The position numbers were made by a program, and so were the translations under genes. From NCBI GenBank assembly GCA_023023105.1, contig CP083824.1:372001-436000 (forward strand): a stretch of DNA of 64,000 nucleotides, read 5' to 3'. The stretch is from Enterobacter ludwigii (GTDB taxonomy: Bacteria; Pseudomonadota; Gammaproteobacteria; Enterobacterales; Enterobacteriaceae). Below, one piece after another: positions 23,173 to 31,564 of this stretch (position 1 is its first letter; every line of letters starts with the position of its first letter). Below the pieces are notes generated by a model. The model was not told the DNA's origin. It did not search any database and worked only from the letters and a program-made list of their open reading frames with translations.

Positions 23173-24083
23173 CCTCTAATAACCGCAGAAATGTTTCGGG
23201 GCTGTTTTCTCAGGATGCTGAGCAGAGCGTCATTGGTGGCCTGATGCTGGATAACGACTGCTGGGATGAAGTGGCGCTCCGTCTCGATTCCGATGATTTT
23301 TATTTCAAGGTTCACCAGGTCATCTTTCATGAAATGACGCGTCTGGTTGCAGCAGGGCGTCCGATTGACCTGATCACACTTGCTGAGAGCATTGAAAACC
23401 GTGGTAAGGATGCGCTTGAGCAACTTGGCGGATTCGCCTATCTGGCCGAACTTTCAAAAAATACTCCGAGTGCGGCCAATATCGTCGCTTACTGTGACAT
23501 TGTTGCCAGGTACAGCCAGGGGCGACCGTTGGTCGCCATTGGTGCTGAGATAACCGAAACTGTTAAGGCATCCGGTGCTGATATCGGGGCGGTGATGGAA
23601 ACCGCAGAGCAAAAAATTACCCGGCTGGCAGAACGTTCAGAACCACAGCAGGCCGTGACGCTGCTTGACGGCATGGAAAAACTCCTTACAGAGCTGGAAC
23701 GTCGTTGCAATGTGCCTGATGGTATTACTGGTACGCCTACGGGATTTGAAGATTTTGATGCCATGACCAGCGGGCTGCAGGCAGCTGACCTGATACTTAT
23801 AGCAGCAAGGCCTTCAATGGGGAAAACTGCCTTTCTGATCAGCCTGATTTTGAATTCACTTCTGAAAAAAGCCGATACACATGCGCAGTTTTACAGCCTT
23901 GAGCAGCCCACCGAGCAGATCCTCATGCGTATGGTCGCTTCACTTGGCAGTGTAGATCTAACACATTTAAAAAATGGCCAGATGGATGATGAGGAATGGG
24001 CGCGCGTTTCAAACGCGTCTTGCAGCACAGCGCAGACCCGGTGTATCAGCATCGTTAAAACGCAGGAAGTTTTCTGCTGCTGA
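23169..24083 (+). pseudogene. DnaB-like replicative helicase, C-terminal half deleted
   Basis: The first about 280 residues are DnaB-like: the N-terminal domain (SQDAEQSVIGGLMLDNDCWD), the linker helix, and the start of the RecA-type ATPase domain with Walker A ARPSMGKTAF (about residue 213). After DDEEWARVSNA (about nt 24020) the frame runs into the 3' cut end of pilO on the other strand and stops after some 20 unrelated residues. Full DnaB proteins have about 450 aa, so Walker B and the DNA-binding loops are lost. It is probably inactive. Confidence 0.85.
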
Positions 24084-24455
24084 TTCTATCTTCGCGCGTG
24101 AACCGGTCACATCACCCATGACAGAAAGCTGCCCACCGCTGGCTGCAAAGAAAACCCAGAGATCTTCGTTGCGGCTGAGGCGGTATATCCCCCATGTATT
24201 TCCCCCTTCAGACAGCAGGAATGCTACTGCAAGAGAGTAAGGGCTACGTCGCACACGCCCGGGGGAAACGACCCCCATCATTGATGCGTTACGCCTGCCG
24301 GCAACTACTACATGCGTGTCAGGTGAGGCTTTTCCCCGGAATCGCGTTAACAGTGCGCTCCGCTGCTGCTCCCAATGAAGTCCTGCCATCCAGTCGCGAC
24401 GGTTGTGGGTGACGCGAATGCCGCTACGGAGTGAAGATTTTTTCTTTGATGACAT
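24009..24455 (-). pseudogene. pilO, N-terminal fragment (inverted segment)
   Basis: About 143 residues matching the start of the type IVb pilus protein PilO (RDWMAGLHWEQQ, then DLWVFFAASGGQLSVMGDV). The frame ends at the junction with dnaB' near 24020-24030. The rest of PilO lies at about 25440-26279 on the opposite strand, so an inversion has split the gene. It lies 3 nt after pilN. Confidence 0.75.
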
Positions 24456-24458
24456 GGA

Positions 24459-24854
24459 TTACCTCAGCAGAACAGGGGTGATCATAATCACGAGCGTGTT
24501 ACGACCGCGCGTACCGTTCTGGCCACCGCCCAGGATACCACATAGCGCAGTGATGCGCTGTCCCAGCTCAGGCAGTGAAATGCCGTCAGGACGATTAATC
24601 GTTATCTGACAGGGAGGCAGATTCTTTTCGTCCGGAGTGGAGACCACCGGCGTGACTGGCTGCAGGTTTACCCAGGGCTTATCCATCCAGACAACAGTTG
24701 GTTGTGATATGGACTGACGACTCTGCAACACTCGCTGAGCCGTATCGGCCTGCCCAACGGCTTCCTTGTCTATTTTGCTGATTTCATTCAGCGAACATGA
24801 TGACAGCACAAACGCAGCGGTAAGTACTGTCAGGCAGAAAGGTATACGCGGCAT
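24459..24854 (-). pseudogene. pilN, type IVb pilus secretin with large in-frame internal deletion
   Basis: 131 aa from the ATG at 24854 (GGGAG 6 nt upstream). The lipoprotein signal ends in LSSC (about residue 19). The N-terminal region (QADTAQRVLQSRQS, then PPCQITINRPDGISLPELG) is typical of PilN/R64-type secretins, and the last 20 residues (RGRNTLVIMITPVLLR) are the secretin C-terminus. Normal PilN has about 550 aa, so roughly 400 residues, including the membrane pore, are missing while the frame is kept. It cannot form a secretin. Confidence 0.72.
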
Positions 24855-24873
24855 CCGCAGCTCCCTGATTCTG

Positions 24874-25317
24874 TTAGTTAAGATAAACAATGCTGCCTTC
24901 CGTCACACCGGACGGCAGAGACAGGTTCATATCAGTGCCATCCGCCATCCGCAGACGACCGCCTCTGACGGTCAGGGCAAGCGCAGAAGTCACTGAGCGG
25001 GCGCGCAACGCGGCATAAACACCGTCTGTTTCAGGTACCCAGATCCACAGGCGACCGTTCTGAATAATGCTTTTGATACGACTGTCTGGTAACGGCACCA
25101 TTCCAGTCAGTGCGGTTGATACGGGGCCATCTGTTATGGACCGCCCGTGACGCCAGTTATTTACGACATCAGCAGTCCGAAGCATGTCTGCTGCAAGCTG
25201 TTCAGGCTGAGTCTGCTGCAGCGCAAGCCGTACATGCTCTGATGAGTGGTGCTGTGCATCACCGGCTATCAAGATGATGACAAGACAAAGCGCGAAAACT
25301 GGCAGCGCATATCCCAT
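24874..25317 (-). CDS. type IVb pilus protein PilM
   Basis: 147 aa from the ATG at 25317, which overlaps the end of the pilL remnant. An N-terminal membrane segment (LPVFALCLVIILIAG) is followed by a periplasmic domain ending RLRMADGTDMNLSLPSGV, as in R64/SPI-7 PilM. It appears intact, but its partner genes are broken. It lies on the inverted segment, so it reads leftward while pilP and the tra genes read rightward. Confidence 0.75.
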   Translation of the reverse strand: MGYALPVFALCLVIILIAGDAQHHSSEHVRLALQQTQPEQLAADMLRTADVVNNWRHGRSITDGPVSTALTGMVPLPDSRIKSIIQNGRLWIWVPETDGVYAALRARSVTSALALTVRGGRLRMADGTDMNLSLPSGVTEGSIVYLN

Positions 25318-25318
25318 A

Positions 25319-25435
25319 TCATTTCCCGTCCTGAATCGGCTTATCGTCCACGAATACCAGGCACTGAAGACGATTTGGTGCTGCATAGAGGGGTTTTTCT
25401 GCAGGGCGATATAACCTAAACAGCTGCACGATAAC
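25319..25435 (-). pseudogene. pilL, 3' remnant
   Basis: Reading leftward from about 25435 the frame gives LFRLYRPAEKPLYAAPNRLQ and ends DDKPIQDGK before a TGA at 25319-25321. This resembles the C-terminal tail of the type IVb pilus lipoprotein PilL. The rest of pilL is absent. It lies immediately before pilM, as in the normal pilL-M-N-O order. Confidence 0.55.
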
Positions 25436-25439
25436 CGCA

Positions 25440-26279
25440 GATGATAATTGTGATGCAACCTCGCTCACTGACAGGCTGAACCGTTCGCAACTGAAGCGTT
25501 GCCGCCTGGGTAAGCGCCTGACGACGATGTCGCTTATTATGCCTGCTGCGCTTATTACACTCGTGGCAGCAGCAGGAATTTACTGGTACGACGACGTTCA
25601 GCAAAAAGCGGAACAGGCTGCTGCAATGGCAGAGTTTCGCGCCCGAATGGCGATGTCTGCTGATAAGCCAGCTGCGCCAGCCCGAGCGCCACATCCATGG
25701 GCCTCTCAGCCACCAGTTTCGCTTTTACTTGGTAATTGCTGGCTGACACGCGAACCACTTTTCGCCTCGGTGGCTGGCTGGCGCTTTACGGACGGTGAAT
25801 GTGTCCCTGAAGGCCTGCGCTTGCGTTACCTCGCCACACCTGGTGCTACGGTGGAGGATTTCTCCCACCGCGCGAGGGTGCTTCTTGGGCATTCTGCTGT
25901 TTTCAACCTTCAGGAGGGAGGTAAAAACGGCGACGTATTCATTCCCTTCCGGAAATACAGCGTAAGTGAGTATACCGACGAGGCCTTGCCTGGCGCGGAT
26001 GCCCAACTGATGCGTTTCATTTCGCACCTGCAGCGCCGCAACCTGGAAGTCAAGTTCAGTGAAGTGAAACCGCCAGCGGTCGCGCCAGGACAAGAGAAAA
26101 CCATGCCCGTACAGGACTGGCGCGAATTCACTTTTACTGTCAGCTCGCGTTTGCAGCCTGAACGTCTGCTGCAGGATTTTGATGCGACCGGGCTCCGCCT
26201 GAACAGCGTGTCAATCACCATGAGCCCGCAGGGGCAGTTCGACTACACCATGAAGGGGAGCATTTATGCGCAGAATTAA
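25440..26279 (+). pseudogene. pilO, C-terminal fragment
   Basis: The open frame runs from 25389, with an ATG at 25527. A membrane segment (MPAALITLVAAAGIYWY) is followed by a periplasmic domain ending FDYTMKGSIYAQN, as in PilO. Together with the N-terminal piece at 24009-24455 this makes about 420 residues, near the normal PilO size, so the gene was split rather than deleted. The breakpoint lies at about 25430-25475. It overlaps pilP by 14 nt. Confidence 0.72.
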
Positions 26280-26763
26280 TCCCGCGGGAACGGGCCTGCT
26301 GCTGTCCGCTCTGTTCTGCGGGCAGGCAGTGGCAACCGTAACCAGTGATGCGCTTCCGCCGAACGTTACGCTTGGCGAACTTGAAGCAGCTCAGGCGCGC
26401 AACCTCATTCTGGAGCAGAAAGTGCAGACGGCGCGTCTGGAGCAGCAGCTGCGTGAAAGCCAGTCCGGACAGAGTACTGACAGGAATTATCTGTCTACTG
26501 CCGCCCAGCCTGCCATGCCGCTTATGGCGCAGCCAGCTCCTTCACAACAGACTGCCAGTGCAGTCGGTGAAAAGCGGACCGGTGGTGTGCGCCTTCAGGA
26601 GATTTACGGCCGTGGCTCGCAGTTGCGTGCACGCATTGTTCTGCCTGATGGCGGAGTCACAGAAGTAGCAAAAGGCGATCAGCTTCCCGGAACCTCAAAG
26701 CGGGTCACGGAGGTTACGTCCACGATCGTACGCCTCAGCGACAATTCTGAACTTTCATTCTGA
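26266..26763 (+). CDS. type IVb pilus biogenesis protein PilP
   Basis: 165 aa. A signal peptide is likely cleaved after AVA (about residue 23), a coiled region follows (ELEAAQARNLILEQKVQTAR), and the C-terminal PilP domain is present (VRLQEIYGRGSQLRARIVL). PilP is a periplasmic accessory of the thin conjugative pilus. Intact, but flanked by broken pilO and pilQ. Confidence 0.78.
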   Translation: MRRINPAGTGLLLSALFCGQAVATVTSDALPPNVTLGELEAAQARNLILEQKVQTARLEQQLRESQSGQSTDRNYLSTAAQPAMPLMAQPAPSQQTASAVGEKRTGGVRLQEIYGRGSQLRARIVLPDGGVTEVAKGDQLPGTSKRVTEVTSTIVRLSDNSELSF

Positions 26764-26767
26764 GGTG

Positions 26768-27130
26768 ATGATGTCTCCTGATAAAGAAATCATGGATTTT
26801 GTCTTTGCCGAGCAGCATCCGTCTGGAGGGGTTACGCTACTCATCGACGGCAACCGGCGAAAAGACCCTGACATACAGCGCTGGGTTATGGATGTCACCC
26901 GGACATGGGCTGATGCAAAAACTGAGTTTGTTACACTCAGCGAACTGAACCGGCGGCGTGAAGTGGCAGAACGTCAGGGCCGTGGGCTTAACCAGGGTGT
27001 GAGCGAGGCGGATCTAAGTAACCGTGACGTCAGTGTGTCGCAGGATAAGGTCATCAGCTACCCGAAAATCAAACGCTTCTACTTATCTGCCAACCATTGC
27101 CGTACTTGCAGCTGCCAGCGCAGCTGGTGA
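26768..27130 (+). pseudogene. pilQ, N-terminal fragment fused to unrelated sequence
   Basis: About 97 residues resembling the N-terminus of PilQ, the type IVb pilus ATPase, ending VSQDKVISY just before the expected DIH region. After about nt 27062 the frame continues into 20 meaningless residues and stops. The Walker motifs are absent. The downstream DNA belongs to a conjugation gene, so pilQ C-term, pilR, pilS, pilT, pilV and the first tra genes are deleted. Confidence 0.65.
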
Positions 27131-27428
27131 TGCCGTGGCCGAAAACCAGAATACCAGCCAGACCAATGGCTATGGTGGTGTGACGTCAACGCTGACGGGG
27201 GATGCCGGTCAGGCAGTGTTGGGTAAGGCGTTATCCGGCGGTATGCGTGAGACCGTTGACTGGGTTAAAGCGCGATATGGTCAGACGTTTGACGCGATCT
27301 ATGTACCGCCTGGACAAAAAGTGGCTTTACATATCACTCGTCAGCTGGCGATTGATTATGAAGAAAAAGGCCGCAAGGTGAAATATGACAATTTCAGCCT
27401 CGCTGGTAGCAGCACGGGCATGGACTGA
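27066..27428 (+). pseudogene. ICE conjugation protein of the TIGR03752 type, C-terminal fragment
   Basis: The frame carries about 110 residues of the C-terminus of the TIGR03752 (PFL_4705, VirB10/TraB-like) family: ALGKALSGGMRE-like, then YGQTFDAIYVPPGQKVALHI and QLAIDYEEKGRKVKYD. The ATG at 27024 lies in pilQ DNA and is not its own start. It has lost about 350 N-terminal residues and so cannot span the periplasm. Confidence 0.68.
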
Positions 27429-27703
27429 TGGGGATAAAGATGCAGAACAATAAAAACCTCGAATATCGGGTGGACTATATACCACTGGGTGGCCGTCTCT
27501 TTGCCGGTTTTGTCAGGTGTGATAATGGCAAATGGGAAGGTAGCAGGCATGAAGTCACCGAACAGGCCCTGCTCGCTGTCGGAAAGAAGCTTCTGAGCGA
27601 GGGTAATGGAATGCAGATGCAACTGCCTGATGGGCGAGTGTTTCGTCTGTCAGCTGTCATCAGTGATTCGGATGAAGCGGAGGTGCATGTTGCTCAGTTT
27701 TAA
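27428..27703 (+). CDS. small conserved-looking ICE protein, function unknown
   Basis: 91 aa. The ATG overlaps the previous stop by 1 nt (TGATG), and a second ATG at 27440 also has a ribosome-site-like GGGAT. It is soluble, with no known motif. It sits between the TIGR03752-like fragment and the lipoprotein gene, whose start it overlaps by 17 nt, which supports translation. Confidence 0.5.
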   Translation: MGIKMQNNKNLEYRVDYIPLGGRLFAGFVRCDNGKWEGSRHEVTEQALLAVGKKLLSEGNGMQMQLPDGRVFRLSAVISDSDEAEVHVAQF

Positions 27704-28103
27704 TCATCTGGCCACCATTATGTTGGTCGTTGTACCGCTTGCCCTCTCGGGTTGCAGTACGTCAAAAGAGGAAATGTTGCCGCCTGGCGACAGCACCATG
27801 CTTGAATTATGGAACGATGGTGCATCGGCAACTCATGCTACCAACGAGAGCAGAACAACACTTCGCCGGCCAGTTACAGACAGCGAACGTGAGATCAATC
27901 AGCAGGTCAGTAACAGCTACAGCCGCACCCAGGAAAATGAAATTCAGCAGACGTTCCCGCGTCTGCCAAATCCTGACATGGTCATGTATGTTTTCCCGCA
28001 TCTGGCTGGCGGGAACACGCCGGTTCCAGGCTACAGCACCGTCTTTCCTTTCTACAGCCAGGTACAGTATGCGTTGCCTGGTGAGCGAACGGAGGATCTC
28101 TGA
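27687..28103 (+). CDS. conjugative transfer region lipoprotein (TIGR03751 type)
   Basis: 138 aa from the ATG at 27687, with GGAGG just upstream. The signal peptide ends in the lipobox LSGC (Cys at residue 23). The C-terminal half (FPRLPNPDMVMYVFPHLAGG, then VPGYSTVFPFYSQVQYALP) is characteristic of the TIGR03751 lipoprotein that precedes the VirB4-like ATPase in ICEclc/SPI-7-type clusters. It overlaps the ATPase start by 1 nt. It appears intact. Confidence 0.8.
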   Translation: MLLSFNHLATIMLVVVPLALSGCSTSKEEMLPPGDSTMLELWNDGASATHATNESRTTLRRPVTDSEREINQQVSNSYSRTQENEIQQTFPRLPNPDMVMYVFPHLAGGNTPVPGYSTVFPFYSQVQYALPGERTEDL

Positions 28104-30919
28104 TGGCTTTCCCCCTATTTGGCCGACGTCGAGCGTCTCAGGATGCTCATCAGTACGGTAACGGTCCGTTTTCCGTCAGTGGGTATGAACCGCTTACCCG
28201 GGAAGGGCAACTGACTCATTCAGATGAAGCGCGTCTGTATTCCACTGCACCTTCCATTATCGATCATGTTCCATGGGGCGAGTATTTGCCAGAGCATGAA
28301 TGCATTCTGCTTGACGATGGTGTATCCGTTGGGGCCGTATATGAGATTATCCCGGTGGGCACTGAAGGGCGCCCGGAAACACGTCTGGACGAGATCTGCA
28401 ATATCGCTGAGAACGCCCTACAGGACAGTCTCCCTGAACTGGATGATCATCAATGGGTGGTACAGTTTTTCTGCCAGGATGACTCTGATCTCTCTACTTA
28501 TATGGATACTATCAGAGGCTATGTCAGGCCAAGAGCTCAGGGAACCGCATTCACTAAAGCCTGGCTGGCTGAACAGGAGCGCCACCTTGAAAATGTGGCG
28601 GTGGAACAGGGGCTTTTTGTAGACGAGGCTGTCACAGGGGCCGCCTGGAGAGGGCAAATTCGCAGAACGCGCATGGTGGTTTACCGTTGGGTTGAGACAC
28701 CGTATCGTGACCCCATGCCACCGGAGGTGCTGCTGAAACAGGTCTGCGATCGCCTGACAGCAGCTCTGAGCGGTGCCGGTATCCGGTGCGAAAAGCAGAA
28801 CGGCGAGCAAATCCATAGTTGGCTGTTGCGCTGGTTCAACCCGGCGCCGGCGTGGGTCGATAAGAAAACATTGTATCGTTGCGCAAAACACTCCGATCAT
28901 GCACCGGGCGATCTGCCTCTTCTGAATGATTTCAGCGAAAGCCTCTGGTTTACCCGCCCGCGAAGTGATGCCGAAAGCGGTGTGTGGTGGTTTGATGATG
29001 TGGCACATAAAGCTGTTCCGGTTGCCCGCCTGCGTACTGCACCTTCCACTGGTCATCTGACGGGGGAGGTAAAACGTGGTGATAATGTGAATGCCATTAT
29101 GGATCTGCTTCCGGAAGGGACAGTTCTGGCCATGACCCTGGTGGTTCAGCCTCAGGACAAACTTGAAGAAAGTTTTGCGAGCCTGAGCCGCAATTCAATG
29201 GGGGAGAATGTTGATTCCCTGCGTGCTCGTGAAGACGCTGCTACAGCGCGTAATTTCCTGGGAAACAAACACAAACTTTACCGTGCGGCCATCACACTGC
29301 TTATCAAGGCTCAGGACAAGGAAACACTCGATAAACGGTATCTTGATCTCAGCAGTAAATTACTGAACTGTGGGATGGAACCGATAAATCCAGAACACGA
29401 TATTGGCCCTCTCAGCAGTTATATGCGTGCGTTACCCATGTGCTTTAACCCTCAAATGGATAAACACAACTGGTACACGCGCCTTATGTTTGTACAGCAT
29501 TTTGCATGTCTCGCCCCTATTTATGGTCGTGACACCGGTACTGGTCACCCGGGGCTTACGTTCTGGAATCGTGGTGGTGGCCCCCTGTCCGTAGATCCAC
29601 TTAATAAAAATGACCGTACCCAGAATGCGCACCTGCTGCTTTTCGGGCCGACAGGTGCCGGTAAATCTGCCACTGCGCTCGATAAACTGGCTCAGATGGT
29701 GGCAATCTACCGCCCCCGTATATTTTTGCTGGAAGCGGGTAACAGCTTCGGTCTGTTTGGAGATTACTGTAATTCGCTGGGGCTCTCAGTGCACCGTGTC
29801 AGTATCAAGCCTGGTAAGGTTATTTCACTTGCTCCGTTTGGCGATTCACATCTGCTCATGCAGGCGAAACCTGAGACGCTAGTGACAAGCGAAGAGGCCC
29901 TCCCTGACATTGATGAAGATGATGAGGACAAGGACGAAGAACGTGACATTCTGGGTGAAATGGAGATTGCAGCGCGGTTGATGATCACCGGTGGTGAAGC
30001 AGCAGAAGAGGAGCGAATGACACGCGCCGACCGCGGTATGATTCGTGAGGCGATACTCATTGCGGCTCGTAAAGCGTTTGACGAAAACCGCCAGATGCTA
30101 CCGGAAGATTTAATGTTCTCGCTTGAGAACATTGCCCGCGATGTCAGCATGGGAGAAGACGGCCGCGAGAAACGCACGCCAGCGCGACGTGCGCGAGCTG
30201 AAGAGATGGCAGAAGCATTACGCATGTTTACCGAAGGTTTTGAAGGGGAGTTGTTTAACCGTCCGGGCGCGCAATGGCCAGAGGCAGACGTGACTATTGT
30301 TGATTTAGGTACGCTGGCGCGTGAAGGCTATGAAGCTCAGATGGCCGTTGCTGTCATCTCGCTGCTTAATACGATTAACAACATCGCAGAAAGGGAACAG
30401 TTCAGCGATCGGGATATCATTGTGCCAATCGACGAAGCGCATATTGTAACTGCTAACCCGCTGTTGGGCCCGTATGCAACCAAAATTGTCAAAATGTGGC
30501 GTAAGCTCGGATCATGGCTGTGGTTGTTCACACAGAACCTGGAGGATTTCCCTGACACTGCGAAAAAAATGCTCAATATGGCGGAGTGGTGGATCTGCCT
30601 CGTTATGCCACCTGATGAAGTTGAACAAATAGCGCGATTTAAGACGCTCACAGAAGAGCAGAAGGCGATGCTGTTGTCCGCGACAAAACTTCCGAGAAAA
30701 TACACAGAGGGAGTTATTTTGTCCCGTAAGGTACAGGCGTTGTTTCGTGCGGTCCCCCCCAGTTTGTACCTGGCGCTGGGAATGACTGAAAAAGAGGAAA
30801 AAGCCGAAAGACGGGCCATTATGAATGAATTAAATTGCCCGGAGCTTGAGGCCGCATTTCACGTTGCGCGCCGCCTCGATGAGAAACGTGGCATTGGTAC
30901 TATTCAGGGGACAATATGA
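28103..30919 (+). CDS. VirB4/TraC-like conjugative transfer ATPase (TIGR03744 type)
   Basis: 938 aa, full length for the PFL_4706/TIGR03744 family. Walker A is FGPTGAGKSATA (about residue 515) and Walker B IIVPIDEAHIV (about 772). An acidic insert DIDEDDEDKDEER follows the first half of the ATPase domain. It energises assembly of the mating-pair channel at the inner membrane. It overlaps its neighbours by 1 and 4 nt. It is the largest intact transfer gene left, but its partners are mostly missing. Confidence 0.88.
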   Translation: MAFPLFGRRRASQDAHQYGNGPFSVSGYEPLTREGQLTHSDEARLYSTAPSIIDHVPWGEYLPEHECILLDDGVSVGAVYEIIPVGTEGRPETRLDEICNIAENALQDSLPELDDHQWVVQFFCQDDSDLSTYMDTIRGYVRPRAQGTAFTKAWLAEQERHLENVAVEQGLFVDEAVTGAAWRGQIRRTRMVVYRWVETPYRDPMPPEVLLKQVCDRLTAALSGAGIRCEKQNGEQIHSWLLRWFNPAPAWVDKKTLYRCAKHSDHAPGDLPLLNDFSESLWFTRPRSDAESGVWWFDDVAHKAVPVARLRTAPSTGHLTGEVKRGDNVNAIMDLLPEGTVLAMTLVVQPQDKLEESFASLSRNSMGENVDSLRAREDAATARNFLGNKHKLYRAAITLLIKAQDKETLDKRYLDLSSKLLNCGMEPINPEHDIGPLSSYMRALPMCFNPQMDKHNWYTRLMFVQHFACLAPIYGRDTGTGHPGLTFWNRGGGPLSVDPLNKNDRTQNAHLLLFGPTGAGKSATALDKLAQMVAIYRPRIFLLEAGNSFGLFGDYCNSLGLSVHRVSIKPGKVISLAPFGDSHLLMQAKPETLVTSEEALPDIDEDDEDKDEERDILGEMEIAARLMITGGEAAEEERMTRADRGMIREAILIAARKAFDENRQMLPEDLMFSLENIARDVSMGEDGREKRTPARRARAEEMAEALRMFTEGFEGELFNRPGAQWPEADVTIVDLGTLAREGYEAQMAVAVISLLNTINNIAEREQFSDRDIIVPIDEAHIVTANPLLGPYATKIVKMWRKLGSWLWLFTQNLEDFPDTAKKMLNMAEWWICLVMPPDEVEQIARFKTLTEEQKAMLLSATKLPRKYTEGVILSRKVQALFRAVPPSLYLALGMTEKEEKAERRAIMNELNCPELEAAFHVARRLDEKRGIGTIQGTI

Positions 30920-31554
30920 AAAAACTGATTATGGCGACGCCGATCGTTGTACCGGACAAGGCTTTTATTGCCTCTGTTATTTTTACCGTTCCGCCACAGG
31001 GTTCTGCCTCAGTCGGTGTGGCTGACAGTGAGTCGATTAAGCATCTGCAAGGGGAGATCGTTAAGAGACTGGAGCAGCCTGTATTGCTGTCGGTCTATCC
31101 TCACCGGGTTGGCCGGCGCAGCTGCGTTGCAGTGCACCTCAGCGACGTGCATGAGAAAACGAGGACCAGGGCTTCAGCCAGATGGGCCAGTCTCAGTCTT
31201 CCGGAGCAAACTGATATGAGACTTAACCCGCTCAGCGGCCATATTGGCCGCATTCTCCTTATGGTGCTGCTCATTCTGTTGATGACGGCCAGCATGTTTG
31301 CTATCGCAGCGGTATTTATGGCTTACGACCCTGATGGCCACATCACACGGCGCTGGTTGCATGACAGCCGATGGGGACTGTTTGCCTGGCGACTGGTTCT
31401 TTATGGCTGCCTTATTACCGCCTGGATACTGAAGGTACGCCCACAGGCATTAATCCGTTGGCCGGACGGACGTCCACGTCTTGTGCGTATGGAACTGATG
31501 GGGGTGTTGTTCCTGGTAGCCACAGAATATGTGGCCTGGACAAGCGCTGTGTAA
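30916..31554 (+). CDS. membrane protein between ATPase and TraG-like gene; possible deletion chimera
   Basis: 212 aa. The first 100 residues are soluble and unrecognised. From residue 101 (an internal ATG at 31216 with GGAG upstream) the protein has three hydrophobic helices (ILLMVLLILLMTASMFAIAA; then two near residues 150-170 and 195-210), as in the small membrane protein that precedes TraG-N genes in related ICEs. TIGR03757/03756-type genes normally found here are absent. The ORF may therefore join the front of one gene to the back of another. It overlaps the ATPase by 4 nt. Confidence 0.5.
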   Translation: MKKLIMATPIVVPDKAFIASVIFTVPPQGSASVGVADSESIKHLQGEIVKRLEQPVLLSVYPHRVGRRSCVAVHLSDVHEKTRTRASARWASLSLPEQTDMRLNPLSGHIGRILLMVLLILLMTASMFAIAAVFMAYDPDGHITRRWLHDSRWGLFAWRLVLYGCLITAWILKVRPQALIRWPDGRPRLVRMELMGVLFLVATEYVAWTSAV

Positions 31555-31564
31555 GGAGAGGACG

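Noticed and set aside
28418..29056. 212-codon minus-strand frame opposite the VirB4-like ATPase
   Set aside because: Shadow of the intact ATPase gene.
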